Assembly (NCBI GenBank): GCA_028277765.1
Contig: JANQFQ010000144.1
Span: forward strand, 1-46,898
Length of the DNA: 46,898 nucleotides
Reading direction: 5' to 3'
From: Desulfobacterales bacterium
GTDB lineage: Bacteria; Desulfobacterota; Desulfobacteria; Desulfobacterales; SURF-7
Position 1 is the first letter of the stretch. The number at the start of each line of letters is the position of its first letter. The position numbers and the translations under genes are program-made. The notes beneath the pieces were generated by a model. The model saw nothing but the letters and a program-made list of their open reading frames with translations. It made no database searches and was not told where the DNA came from. This document shows, one piece after another, positions 23,226 to 32,737 of this stretch.

Positions 23226-23861
23226 ATGTGTGATCATATAATACTTTTTCTTTGCTGGTCGATCTGGTGCTTTTTCCATAGTCTACTGATATCACTTCCT
23301 GTAACCGGCTGGGCTGAATCAAAACTTGGGAAAGCGTTTAAATTCTACCGGCTGTTTTTCAATATTTTTTCCTGTATAACGCTCATACCCCTGGCGATTT
23401 ATACCTTTTACCTGCGGAATGACCCTGTTTTTACATGGGACGGCTGGCTGAGACTCCCCCGGCGCCTGCTGATCGTTTTATCCCTATGGTGTTTTATCGG
23501 CGGCGCAATGAAATATGACTTTCTGCAGCTGCTCGGTATAAGGCAGATTATAAGCACGAATTCCCACAGGACATTAAACAGATCCGGCAGTCTCGATACA
23601 ACCGGCATCCTGGGAATAATACGTCATCCGTGGTATGCGGGTTCATTCCCGGTTTTATGGGCAAGAGATCTTGATATAAACGCAATCATCATAAACAGTG
23701 TTGTCTCCATCTATCTGGTAGCAGGCACACTGTTTGAAGAAAAAAAACTATACAGGGAATTTGGTGAAAAATACCGTGAATATCAGCGCGATGTTGCCAT
23801 GTTTTTTCCATTTAAATATCTGCTAAAAAAAAACAAGGAGAAAACAAAGGCATCAACTTAA
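23226..23861 (+). CDS. Isoprenylcysteine-methyltransferase-like membrane protein
   Basis: 211 residues with about five membrane helices. The C-terminal part IIRHPWYAGSFPVLWARD followed by EEKKLYREFGEKYREYQRDV is the signature of the ICMT/NnrU/MddA superfamily, membrane methyltransferases that bind S-adenosylmethionine near the RHPxY motif and a conserved EE..L...FG..Y..Y segment. The substrate cannot be told: protein prenylcysteine, methanethiol and other thiols are known in the superfamily. It stands alone between the HU gene and the GlmS-like gene. The ribosome binding site is weak. Confidence 0.75.
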   Translation: MCDHIILFLCWSIWCFFHSLLISLPVTGWAESKLGKAFKFYRLFFNIFSCITLIPLAIYTFYLRNDPVFTWDGWLRLPRRLLIVLSLWCFIGGAMKYDFLQLLGIRQIISTNSHRTLNRSGSLDTTGILGIIRHPWYAGSFPVLWARDLDINAIIINSVVSIYLVAGTLFEEKKLYREFGEKYREYQRDVAMFFPFKYLLKKNKEKTKAST

Positions 23862-23883
23862 CCCTCTTCATCCGGATCCGCAC

Positions 23884-26800
23884 TTATTTGGCAGGTTCTA
23901 TTCCTGAAATCCTTGACACAATATGCTCCCCTATTTTTTCAGCCGAGCGACCAAACAGTTCTTCTGTATCAACGATTTCAATATGACGGTCATCCCAGGC
24001 AACACTGTTTTCCTGTACGATATTTTTTATATGCTCAAATTTTCCGCCAAGCGCTCTTATTTTCACGGGTATAGGTATACTCTCCTTGAATCCAACGTTA
24101 AGCAGAAGAAGGTTTTCAATCAGATTTGATCTTGATGACGCAGAAATCGCAGGAACCACGATGATACTCCGGTCATCTTTCCGCCCTTTGCCGATATAAA
24201 CGTTCCCCTGCCGCACAATAATCTTTTTGGTACCTTTTAGACGGTTATCCTGTTCAACCCGGGATTGAATGGGCGCGAGCACACCGGTCTTTTCAAGTAT
24301 TTCAATGGTTGAATCATCTACCGGTTCACCAAGAATATTCAGCTTACCAATCTTGTAGAGAATACTCCCTTTAATTTCAGAAACAATCTCCTGGAGGTTT
24401 TTAAGTACAATAACATTACGGTTCATCAGTTGCGAAATACTCAGACCATTTTTATCCAGCGCGTCAAACAGAACACCTTCCACTTTTTCGCTTATACGGC
24501 TCGTACCAACGGTGACTGTTTTTGCCTGGTGCTTGATCGCGTCAATCGGTCTGGCCATATTGTTGATTGCCTTGCTTAAAAATTCAAACATGGTTTTAAG
24601 CATATTGAGAGCTGTCCCTTTTATACCAAAATCTATTTCAAAATCGGTTACCGGAAGCCTTCCTGAAAGGTATTTGAGCAGCAAGGTCAAGTCCGCAGCA
24701 TTTACAATTTTTGTTGGGAAACGCTTATTATCTCTGCTGCTTCTGAAGTCTTTATAAAATCGAACAATCTCCTCCCTGAATGCCTTCTCAAGGACAATAT
24801 CATACACATCTAATCCTTCTTGGGCCTGATCATCAATGATTTTCTGTAGTTTTTCACGGAAACCATAAAGTAGTCTTGATCCTTCATTAATCGACAGTGC
24901 CGCGTAATATCCCCAGATATGTCCGGCCAAGGTATTTAAAACCGGGGCCAGGTGTTCATCAACCTGGGGAACATGAAAAACATCCTCTGCATAAGGGGCA
25001 AAACGGTCTTCTCCTTCATCGGCAATAACTACCGGCGCTGCTTTATGCGCCTTAAAAATAGCCGTATCCTTAACAATATCATTAATCACTGTAGCCCGCG
25101 CGCCTGCAGCGCAGATAATAATCAGCGGCTCAGAGGAAAGATCGATATGCTTCTTGTCCTCCACAAAATCAGAAGAGATTGTCTTGTAGCAGAGTTCGCT
25201 CAGTTTGATCCTTATTTCATCAGCCGATGCCTTATTCGGTCCGCTCCCTACCGCTGCCCAGTACGTCCTGGTCGCCGCAAGCCGTTTGGCGGATGTTTCA
25301 ATTTGTGACGTTAATGAAAGAACCTTTTGCATGTGATGGGGCAAAACCAGAAGTTGTTTAATCTCATCGTTTATAAATTTTTTATCCCGACTCCCCTTTA
25401 TAGCTGCGATAAAAAGTCCCAGCACGGCTCCGGCGACAATCTGTGAATAAAACGCTTTAGTGGATGCCACAGACATTTCAATATCACGGCCGCTACTGGT
25501 ATAAAAAACACCGTTAACCTTAAACGTAATATCCGAATCCCTACGGTTAACGATTGCCAGTGTATATGCACCCCTCGCCCTTACCATATCAACAGTACGA
25601 TTTGTATCTGTCGTCGTTCCCGATTGACTGATGGCGATGACAAGTGTATCTTCCATGCTGTCCGGGGCATCGCGTTCACTAAGCTTGAACCCGCTCAGTT
25701 CCGACGCTTTGAGTGCGCAGACTTGGATAAGGGGCTCCCCCAGGTAATAGTTCAAAATATCAGAGCAGGCAAGTGCCGCTACACCGGCTGTCCCCTGGCC
25801 AAGGAAAAAAATTCTTTTTATACGGTTTTCAACGAGTGCCTCGCGCAATTCCATCGGCACGACTGTTTCATCAAGCTGTACCACATGCCGATTATCCTCT
25901 TTGGCTTCGATTCTCCAGCGGTTTTGGAGGGTCCTTTCAACTGACAGGGGGGACTCTGATATCTCTTTCAGAAAATAATGGGGAAAGCCCTGGCGGTCGA
26001 TATCTCTTGATGTTATTTCCGTATGCTTGATGTCATTCTCTCCAAGATTAATCGGGGTACCATCATAGTACATTGATGCTATCCCTTTAAGCCCACCCGG
26101 CGACTCCTGGTCTAAAATAATGATCTGCCCCTGGGTTTTTCCGTTTTTCCCGTCAACGGTCTTCTCCCCATCCAGTTTTAAATATCTGGATGTCTCTTCA
26201 ACAAAACCGTATACCTCTGAAGTCGGCATATAATGATCTTCAGCAAGCCCCACAAAAACAGCCTGCCCGCTCCCTTTCTGTGCAAGAAAAAGTTTGCCAG
26301 GCGCCAAATCTGTATGCATGGATATGGCATGAGATCCTTCAAAGTCATTTACCGCCAGTCGGAACGCCTCGGTTATATCCACTCCTTTTTTCAGGTAGTA
26401 TTCAATCTGCATCGGTATGATCTTTGTATCCGTAGTAATGTCTACAGGGATGGTGCACCCACGGATGTCACACTCTTTTTTCAGATCAAGATAATTATCG
26501 ATGTCTCCGTTTAAACAGGCGTGAATGATACCGCACTGTTCTGTATCAAAAGGATCCGCCCGATTATCCAGCGGATGACAGTTTGCCTCAGTTATCGCTC
26601 CCACCGACGCCCACCGCGTGTGGGCTGAAACAGAATGGTAGCTGACAGGAATATTGACAATAGTTTGAAACACTTGATCGTTTTTAATCTGTTCCCGCAA
26701 AAACTGAATATTATCGCCAAGACCGCCGATTTCAGCAGCAACTTTGAAAGTAAAATTTACAGCAGCAAGTCCTCGCCCTTTTTCATCCCGTGTCTCACGT

Positions 26801-27648
26801 ATGGTAATGCCGTTATTGATTAGAACTCTTTTTTCAGACCTGGCCTTTATCTGGCCGATCAGGTTTTCATCTTCTGCTGTCTTCTGAAATTGTTTGTAAT
26901 TCTTCTCCTGAAGAATAAACATTAAAGAAATGCCAGCTGAATCCCGGCCTCTTACTTCCAGACGATCGATACTGTTGAAAACCGCGTTGATTTTTTTGAA
27001 TATCGTAATTGTTTCCGAAGAAATGTTTCCTTTCTGAACAGTGGATCCGCTGATCAGTTCTTTCACCCTTGTTATGTTTTCGGAAATTTCAACATCAAGG
27101 CACCACTTGATGTCCTTTAAATCTTCAATACATTTTGAAACGATGCTGACATCTTGCGCTGGCATATGCCCCATGTTTTTAGAAAAAACCCGGACCTCTT
27201 CTTCAATAATATCACCAAGCCCAGCAGCGATATCTGCGATCTGTTTCTGAACATCTTCGCTATTATAGATATGTATAAAAATTCCCGGAGTTTTCATGGC
27301 ACGGACATTCTCCTTGAATGACTCTATAAGACCAATGCCACCCAGATATTTTTCTTCAAGCCGATGCCCTTTTTCAAGGCACTTTTGATACTGGTTTTCA
27401 CCAATTTCCCGAACGCAGCCGGCCATGGAATCAATGTCAACCTTCTTTTTTTCCTTGGTTCCACCCTTAAAAGAGACAACTCCGGCAAGCCCGCAGTTTA
27501 ATCGGTTTGCCATGTACGGGAATAAAACAATGGAACCCGCCGGTCCTTTCCCAGGGCTCCCAAAACAGATTTCAGAACAAAGGAATCCTGACAAGCTTCT
27601 TAAAAAACCCAACAAGTGCCTAAGTCTTTGTCGTAAATTAAAAGTCAA
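23884..27648 (-). CDS. Large GlmS-like amidotransferase with two SIS domains
   Basis: 1,254 residues, about twice the length of GlmS (about 610). Order: likely nucleophile Cys52 (MANRLNCGLAGVV); a helical insert, residues about 60-230; the rest of the class-II glutaminase (RLEVRGRDSAGISL, SAHTRWASVGAITEANCHPL, HACLNGDIDN); the linker FPHYFLKEISESPLSVERTL; SIS domain 1 (AISQSGTTTDT, VASTKAF); SIS domain 2 (AAVGSGPNKASADE); and about 290 C-terminal residues I do not recognise. GlmS makes glucosamine-6-phosphate. The longest frame starts with TTG at 27648 (AAGG upstream); an ATG at 27513 puts the cysteine near the N-terminus, as catalysis requires, but lacks a ribosome binding site. Confidence 0.85.
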   Translation of the reverse strand: MTFNLRQRLRHLLGFLRSLSGFLCSEICFGSPGKGPAGSIVLFPYMANRLNCGLAGVVSFKGGTKEKKKVDIDSMAGCVREIGENQYQKCLEKGHRLEEKYLGGIGLIESFKENVRAMKTPGIFIHIYNSEDVQKQIADIAAGLGDIIEEEVRVFSKNMGHMPAQDVSIVSKCIEDLKDIKWCLDVEISENITRVKELISGSTVQKGNISSETITIFKKINAVFNSIDRLEVRGRDSAGISLMFILQEKNYKQFQKTAEDENLIGQIKARSEKRVLINNGITIRETRDEKGRGLAAVNFTFKVAAEIGGLGDNIQFLREQIKNDQVFQTIVNIPVSYHSVSAHTRWASVGAITEANCHPLDNRADPFDTEQCGIIHACLNGDIDNYLDLKKECDIRGCTIPVDITTDTKIIPMQIEYYLKKGVDITEAFRLAVNDFEGSHAISMHTDLAPGKLFLAQKGSGQAVFVGLAEDHYMPTSEVYGFVEETSRYLKLDGEKTVDGKNGKTQGQIIILDQESPGGLKGIASMYYDGTPINLGENDIKHTEITSRDIDRQGFPHYFLKEISESPLSVERTLQNRWRIEAKEDNRHVVQLDETVVPMELREALVENRIKRIFFLGQGTAGVAALACSDILNYYLGEPLIQVCALKASELSGFKLSERDAPDSMEDTLVIAISQSGTTTDTNRTVDMVRARGAYTLAIVNRRDSDITFKVNGVFYTSSGRDIEMSVASTKAFYSQIVAGAVLGLFIAAIKGSRDKKFINDEIKQLLVLPHHMQKVLSLTSQIETSAKRLAATRTYWAAVGSGPNKASADEIRIKLSELCYKTISSDFVEDKKHIDLSSEPLIIICAAGARATVINDIVKDTAIFKAHKAAPVVIADEGEDRFAPYAEDVFHVPQVDEHLAPVLNTLAGHIWGYYAALSINEGSRLLYGFREKLQKIIDDQAQEGLDVYDIVLEKAFREEIVRFYKDFRSSRDNKRFPTKIVNAADLTLLLKYLSGRLPVTDFEIDFGIKGTALNMLKTMFEFLSKAINNMARPIDAIKHQAKTVTVGTSRISEKVEGVLFDALDKNGLSISQLMNRNVIVLKNLQEIVSEIKGSILYKIGKLNILGEPVDDSTIEILEKTGVLAPIQSRVEQDNRLKGTKKIIVRQGNVYIGKGRKDDRSIIVVPAISASSRSNLIENLLLLNVGFKESIPIPVKIRALGGKFEHIKNIVQENSVAWDDRHIEIVDTEELFGRSAEKIGEHIVSRISGIEPAK

Positions 27649-27700
27649 ATTTTATCCGCCTTAAAAAAAATTATTTTATATGAAATTAGGTTCTATTTGA

Positions 27701-27781
27701 TAAATCTCCCCCAACACCTCTTTGTAAAAGAGGGGAGTTAAAATCTTCCCCCTTTTATAAAGGGGGATTGAGGGGGATTTT
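27701..27781 (+). repeat. CCCCCTTT/AAAGGGGG palindromic repeat, copy 2
   Basis: Two hairpins, one from CACCTCTTTGTAAAAGAGGGG (in part) and one from CCCCCTTTTATAAAGGGGG, flanked by AAATCTCCCCC and GAGGGGGATTT. It has the same build as 12795-12872 in the reverse orientation, here between metG and the GlmS-like gene. Confidence 0.75.
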
Positions 27782-27851
27782 TATATGAAACAGTATGTAT
27801 TTCATGTGTCGTTATGATCTCTCGAACATGACAGTTTATGAGAAATATGGG

Positions 27852-29774
27852 CTAACTCAATGGTGTTCCAGGTTTTACGTTCCTGTCCACTGTCGCCAGA
27901 ACAAGCCCTTTATCATCAGCGGCAAGAATCATGCCTTGAGACATTACACCCATTAGTTTAGCAGGTTTCAAATTTGCAACAATGATAACCTGTTTGCCAA
28001 CAATATCCTCTGGGGAATAGCTAGTAGAAATACCGGCTACCACCGTTCTTTTCCCGTTCATCTCCACTTCCACCTTTAAAAGTTTCTTTGATTTTGGTAC
28101 TGGTTCCGCCTGGATAATTGTAGCCACCCGGAGATCAACTTTTGAAAAATCCGCCATTGATATTTCAGGCTTGATTGCGGGAAAACCAGGTTTCTTTTCT
28201 TTTACTTTCTTTGAGTCAGCCTTATCTTTCTTTACATCGATCCTGGGAAAAAGAGTTATAACATTTAAAAGGTTTGTTCCTGGCTTCAATCTCTTCCATG
28301 TTTTAATAAGATAACGGCTGTAAAAGGGGATTCCCTTTTCCGTCTCCAGTTCCAGTCCAAGATGTTTCTGCATGACCTTTGCTGTATCCGGCATGACAGG
28401 ATAGATCAATCCCGACACAATCCTGAGCCCTTCAAGAAGATTGTATATAACCGCTTCTAGCTCTTTGCTGTCGCCTTTTTTTGCCAGTTCCCACGGCGCT
28501 TTTTCATCCACATATTTATTCATCTTCCCAATGAATTTCCATACCGCCATAAGACCTTTGTGAAAAGAGAATCGTTCCATCTCTTTGGTAAACGTTTTCA
28601 CCGCTTTGGCGGCATCTTTTTCCAAAGACAGGGGGGCTTCCTCTGAACTACCGTATCCGGGCACAATCCCATTAAAATATTTATGGGCCATTGATAAGAC
28701 CCGTGAAAACAGATTCCCCAGGTCGTTTGCCAGGTCTGAATTAATTCTCTGCACAAGCGCTTCTTCTGAGAAGTTCGAATCCAGACCGAAAACCATGTCT
28801 CGCATGAGGAAATACCTGAAAGCGTCCAGTCCGTAAGTATTAATTAAACTCTCCGGATCCACAGCGTTCCCAAGGGTTTTTGAAATTTTGCTCTGATCAA
28901 CGATCCAGTATCCATGAACGTTCAGGTGCTGATATGTTTCAATCCCCGCTGCTTTAAGCATGATCGGCCAGTAAATACCGTGCGGCTTCAGGATGTCTTT
29001 GGCGACAATATGTTGTACAGACGGCCAGAATTTTTTAAACTTTTCACCATCAGGATATGACAGAACAGATATATAATTTATAAGGGCATCAAACCAGACA
29101 TAGGTCACATAGTTTTCATCAAACGGGAGCGTGATCCCCCATTTAAGTCGTGTTTTAGGCCGTGATATGCAGAGGTCTTCAAGCGGCTCGCTTAAAAAAG
29201 AGAGGACCTCATTTTTATACCGTTCCGGCCGGATAAAATCCGGGTTGTTCTTGATCCAATCAATCAGCCAGTCCTGATACTTGCTCATTTTAAAAAAATA
29301 ATTTGATTCTTTAATCCGCTCCGGCACCTTTTCATGATCCGGGCATTTGCCGTCAACAAGTTCACGCTCCATGTAAAACCGTTCACAACCGACACAATAA
29401 AGCCCTTCATACTCGCTGAAATAGATATCTCCCTTGTCATATATTTTCTGTAGGACATACTCCACAACCGCCATATGATCATGGTCGGTGGTTCGCACAA
29501 AATGGTCATATTTTATATTCAGTTTCGGCCAAAGATCTCGAAACAGCCCACTAATCATATCCGCGTAAGCTTTAGGGCTAAGGTTCTCCTTTTCCGCCGC
29601 GTCAACGATTTTATCACCGTGCTCATCTGTCCCGGTAAGAAAAAAAGTGTCCGAACCGGACATCGAGTTAAAGCGGTTGACAACATCCGCAGCAACCGTG
29701 GTGTAAGCATGTCCCAAGTGGGGACGAGCGTTAACATAATATATCGGTGTTGTTATATAAAACGGTTCTGCCAT
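27852..29774 (-). CDS. metG: Methionyl-tRNA synthetase
   Basis: 640 residues. The class-I HIGH motif appears as ARPHLGHAYT, the zinc knuckle as CVGCERFYMERELVDGKCPDH (in part), and the KMSKS loop as SKISKTLGN, an accepted variant. The anticodon-binding domain follows. A C-terminal tRNA-binding OB domain (ISMADFSKVDLRVATIIQAE ... SQGMILAADD) is present, as in the dimeric bacterial form. It charges tRNA-Met for initiation and elongation. It lies 30 bases after ricT in the holB-ricT-metG order that is also seen in Firmicutes. The ribosome binding site is GGGAAAA. Confidence 0.97.
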   Translation of the reverse strand: MAEPFYITTPIYYVNARPHLGHAYTTVAADVVNRFNSMSGSDTFFLTGTDEHGDKIVDAAEKENLSPKAYADMISGLFRDLWPKLNIKYDHFVRTTDHDHMAVVEYVLQKIYDKGDIYFSEYEGLYCVGCERFYMERELVDGKCPDHEKVPERIKESNYFFKMSKYQDWLIDWIKNNPDFIRPERYKNEVLSFLSEPLEDLCISRPKTRLKWGITLPFDENYVTYVWFDALINYISVLSYPDGEKFKKFWPSVQHIVAKDILKPHGIYWPIMLKAAGIETYQHLNVHGYWIVDQSKISKTLGNAVDPESLINTYGLDAFRYFLMRDMVFGLDSNFSEEALVQRINSDLANDLGNLFSRVLSMAHKYFNGIVPGYGSSEEAPLSLEKDAAKAVKTFTKEMERFSFHKGLMAVWKFIGKMNKYVDEKAPWELAKKGDSKELEAVIYNLLEGLRIVSGLIYPVMPDTAKVMQKHLGLELETEKGIPFYSRYLIKTWKRLKPGTNLLNVITLFPRIDVKKDKADSKKVKEKKPGFPAIKPEISMADFSKVDLRVATIIQAEPVPKSKKLLKVEVEMNGKRTVVAGISTSYSPEDIVGKQVIIVANLKPAKLMGVMSQGMILAADDKGLVLATVDRNVKPGTPLS

Positions 29775-29804
29775 ACTTTTTTCCCAATGATATCTAATAA
29801 ATCA

Positions 29805-30617
29805 TTATTCTTTCTGCTTGTTCTGTTCAACAAGATCCTCCACGCTGAGTTCAATATCTGTTCCATCTTCCATAGCAATGGTAAACCGGCCGCTTATCAC
29901 ATTATGTCTCAAAATCTTTCCCTTCCCTTTTTTCGTTTCAACAGTCCTGCCTATTTTTGGCAATTTGTTAAGCACATTTTGGTAAACCTCGTTCTCAAAA
30001 GTAAGGCAGCACATCAAGCGCCCACACTGTCCTGAAATTTTAGTGGGATTCAACGAAAGGCCTTGGTGTTTTGCCATCCTTATGGAGACAGGTTCGAATT
30101 TTTCCATGTGAGCGGAACAGCAGATTTCTCTACCGCACCTCCCCAGTCCTCCGGTCATTTTTGCTTTATTCCTTATACCAACCTGCCGCATCTCTATCCT
30201 GATGCGAAATTCCTTGACCAGCATCTTGACCAGCTGTCGGAAATCAATACGCCCTTCCGCTGTAAAGAAAAAAGTCAGTTTGCTTGCATCAAAATTGCTT
30301 TCAACCGTGAACAGGTTCATTTTAAGGTTGAGTTCTCCGATTTTTGCAAGGCAAAATTCATGAGCCCTTTTTTCCAGTTCAATATTTTTTTCTTTCTGCC
30401 GCAGGTCATCTTCGGTGGCGAGGCGATATATTTTTTTTAATTTGGTTTTACTTTCCCGTTCTTCCATGGGAACAGGATCTGTCACAACATAGCCGTAACT
30501 AAAGCCGTAATCTGCGGAAACAATCACATGATCACCCGGCTTTAGAACAAAAGCACAGGCATCAAAGTCATAAACTTTTCCAGCTGGTTTAAATCTTACG
30601 CCAACTACTCTGCCCAT
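29805..30617 (-). CDS. ricT: RicT/YaaT family PSP1-domain protein
   Basis: 270 residues with the PSP1 C-terminal domain: GGLGRCGREICCSAHM and SGQCGRLMCCLTFE hold the two cysteine clusters (CxxxxCC and CxxxxCC) that bind Fe-S clusters in the B. subtilis RicAFT complex. There RicT works with RicA and RicF in mRNA maturation by RNase Y and in phosphorelay control. RicA and RicF are not seen here, so the role in this organism is open. The start is two bases after the holB stop, with a GAGG ribosome binding site, so it is coupled to holB. Confidence 0.9.
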   Translation of the reverse strand: MGRVVGVRFKPAGKVYDFDACAFVLKPGDHVIVSADYGFSYGYVVTDPVPMEERESKTKLKKIYRLATEDDLRQKEKNIELEKRAHEFCLAKIGELNLKMNLFTVESNFDASKLTFFFTAEGRIDFRQLVKMLVKEFRIRIEMRQVGIRNKAKMTGGLGRCGREICCSAHMEKFEPVSIRMAKHQGLSLNPTKISGQCGRLMCCLTFENEVYQNVLNKLPKIGRTVETKKGKGKILRHNVISGRFTIAMEDGTDIELSVEDLVEQNKQKE

Positions 30618-30619
30618 AT

Positions 30620-31693
30620 TTATACCTCTGCAAGCCTCATGATCATAACCTCCACTGCCAGCCTTGTATTCGCGTTTGAATCAATACTCCGTTGAGCAGA
30701 GGTGACCGCGTTAATCTTTGATATTAAAGTCAACTCGTCTGCTCCCTGTGAAGCATACTGGATCCTGTCAGTCAAGTCCCGATTGACAATTTTCTCTGGG
30801 GAGTACCTATATACAATCAGGTCCCGCAGCCATATCTTAATCATCTCAAGGGTAACATAAAGCATCTCTTTTTTTTCCGCCAACTTCCCTGCAAATGCCA
30901 GCAGCGAAACAATCGATCGACTACCAAGTGCCTCGACTTCATTGAGCACCCATTCTCTTTTTTTTGTCCATTCAACAAGTTCTGTTTCCGGGCGGTAAAA
31001 TAAGTCTGTAAAACCGCAGCTCCATGCTATAGCGGAAATGACTTCTGCGGATTTAGAATCAAAACCGCGCCTCTCCTTCATAAACGTTTCAATACTCTGT
31101 CTGGAAACAGGATTAAACCTCACATGCTGGCACCGTGACACTATTGTCGGAAGCAGATCAGCCGTCTGAAGTGCGGTCAGAATAAAGACTGTATTGTCTG
31201 GTGGTTCCTCGAGCGCCTTTAGAAGGGCATTTCCGGCTTCCTGGTTCATTGCATGCGAGTCAAGTATGATAATTACCCTTTTTCCCATCCCATACGGTTT
31301 CATGGCAAGTGAACGCCACAGATCCCTTATTTTAGCGATCTTAATTACGGTACCGGTCGGTTCAATAGTTATAAAGTCAGGATGATTGCCGGAAAGAAAT
31401 TTCCTGCAAGACTCGCATGTCGCGCATGAGACTTTATCTGTATTATCTTTCTGATGAAGAATAGAACGTTCATTGCTGGAAAAGGACCGTTCACCCATCC
31501 CCTCACAATTAACCGCCATGGCAAACGCCTCAGCAGCCTTCTTTTTACCTGCCCCTTCACTTCCGGTAAAAAGAAGGGCATGGGGGATGTTCCCCTTCCG
31601 GAGTATGGTGGATAAAAGCCGTATCGGCCTTTCTTGATCGAGCAGAACTTTGAATCCCGGTGGTTCTGCTTTTCCGGGCAAAGTTTCAAACAC
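30620..31693 (-). CDS. holB: DNA polymerase III delta' subunit
   Basis: 357 residues. The AAA+ clamp-loader core is visible: TGSEGAGKKKAAEAFA (P-loop region), a zinc module with CATCESCRKFLSGNHPD, IIILDSHAMNQEAGNALLKALEEPP (in part, the Walker B and sensor region) and SRCQHVRF (the SRC motif). It loads the sliding clamp with the other clamp-loader subunits. The start is a GTG at 31693, eleven bases after the stop of the IHF-like gene, without a clear ribosome binding site, which fits translational coupling. The C-terminal domain is diverged, as is usual for delta'. Confidence 0.9.
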   Translation of the reverse strand: MFETLPGKAEPPGFKVLLDQERPIRLLSTILRKGNIPHALLFTGSEGAGKKKAAEAFAMAVNCEGMGERSFSSNERSILHQKDNTDKVSCATCESCRKFLSGNHPDFITIEPTGTVIKIAKIRDLWRSLAMKPYGMGKRVIIILDSHAMNQEAGNALLKALEEPPDNTVFILTALQTADLLPTIVSRCQHVRFNPVSRQSIETFMKERRGFDSKSAEVISAIAWSCGFTDLFYRPETELVEWTKKREWVLNEVEALGSRSIVSLLAFAGKLAEKKEMLYVTLEMIKIWLRDLIVYRYSPEKIVNRDLTDRIQYASQGADELTLISKINAVTSAQRSIDSNANTRLAVEVMIMRLAEV

Positions 31694-31703
31694 AGATTCA
31701 GAA

Positions 31704-31979
31704 TTAATAATCTACCCGTTCCTTCAGTTCTTTTCCACATTTGAAGAATGGGAGTTTTTTAGGTTTTATTGTAACCTTATCTCCCGTCTTTGGATTTCTT
31801 CCGGTATAACTCTTATACTTCTTCACAAAGAAACTGCAAAGACCGCGAATTTCAACACGATCGCCTGCTGCCATGGAGTTTGCCATGGAATCGAAAAAAA
31901 TCTGAACAACCTTTGCAGCATCAGCTTTTGAAATGTTCGCTTCGGTCTTCAGGGCAGAAATAAGTTCCAGCTTATTCAT
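31704..31979 (-). CDS. IHF/HU-family DNA-binding protein
   Basis: 91 residues with a very good AGGAGG ribosome binding site. MNKLELISALKTEANISKADA is the helical dimerisation start, and YKSYTGRNPKTGDKVTIKPK (with the RNPKTG DNA-intercalating turn) is the beta arm. RVEIRGLCSFFVKKYKS is closer to IHF-beta-type sequences (VEIRGFGSF) than to HU. It bends DNA as a dimer. It is the first gene of the likely holB-ricT-metG operon and differs clearly from the HU at 22718. Confidence 0.9.
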   Translation of the reverse strand: MNKLELISALKTEANISKADAAKVVQIFFDSMANSMAAGDRVEIRGLCSFFVKKYKSYTGRNPKTGDKVTIKPKKLPFFKCGKELKERVDY

Positions 31980-32057
31980 ATATCCTCCTTTATTAAATAT
32001 ATGAGTTCTATCCGGTTAATTTTTTTAATAAACATAAATTAGTAAGAAGTCAAGCAC

Positions 32058-32585
32058 TTATGTCATTATTTTTGGTAAAAGTTCAACATCTTCCCTGCTC
32101 ACACACACAGACGCATATTGTCCAAGGGCCTCAATGTTAACAACCACGTGATCCTTACCCTTGTAACGTATAAAATAACCGGCAACGCCGGCAAACGGTC
32201 CATAAACTACCTGAACCCTGTCCCCTTTTTTAAATCGGCTCCCTGTAAGCACCTGCTCATCACTCGCAACCATGATTTTTAGAGACTCAACGGTTTCTTC
32301 CATGACATGCAGGGGGCCGTCATGGTTCCCTATTAACTTTACAGCCCCGGCAGTTTTAACAATTTCAAGATGTTCATTCGGCGTTAGTACAGATCTCACG
32401 AACAGATATCCTGGAAAAAGCGGTACGCTAATCATCAGTTTTCTGTCCTTCCGCTTACTTCTTACCTTAATCTTTGGCAGAAAAACTTCCATAGACTTTT
32501 TAACAAGCCCATTATGCACCACATTCTCAAATCGGCTTTTGGTATGAAGGACATACCATAAGTTGTCACCGGAACCTGAATTCAT
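32058..32585 (-). CDS. NusG paralogue (UpxY/RfaH-like antiterminator)
   Basis: 175 residues: an N-terminal NGN domain (LWYVLHTKSRFENVVHNGL, VPLFPGYLFVRS) and a C-terminal KOW domain (FKKGDRVQVVYGPFAGVAGY). The sequence lacks the extra features of the housekeeping NusG and resembles the specialised paralogues that let RNA polymerase read through long polysaccharide or secondary-metabolite operons. It is placed between lptD and the IHF-like gene with no obvious target operon in the window. The ribosome binding site is weak. The target is unknown. Confidence 0.85.
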   Translation of the reverse strand: MNSGSGDNLWYVLHTKSRFENVVHNGLVKKSMEVFLPKIKVRSKRKDRKLMISVPLFPGYLFVRSVLTPNEHLEIVKTAGAVKLIGNHDGPLHVMEETVESLKIMVASDEQVLTGSRFKKGDRVQVVYGPFAGVAGYFIRYKGKDHVVVNIEALGQYASVCVSREDVELLPKIMT

Positions 32586-32627
32586 AAAGCTTTCTCAAAT
32601 AACTCAATACGGTTAAGATTTAAAAAA

Positions 32628-32723
32628 CTAGATCCTAAACTAGATCCTAGATGCTAGATACTGGATCCTGGATGATAACCGCCATCTAGCATCTAGAATC
32701 TAGCATCTAGAATCCAGTATCAT
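32628..32723. repeat. Dispersed CTAGAT repeat cluster beside lptD
   Basis: Tandem and inverted copies of CTAGATCCTAGATGCTAG and CATCTAGAATCTAGCATC flank a short spacer (GATAACCGCC). The second half is largely the reverse complement of the first, so the whole can fold. It ends 15 bases from the lptD stop. Confidence 0.75.
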
Positions 32724-32737
32724 GAAACCAGTCCTTT

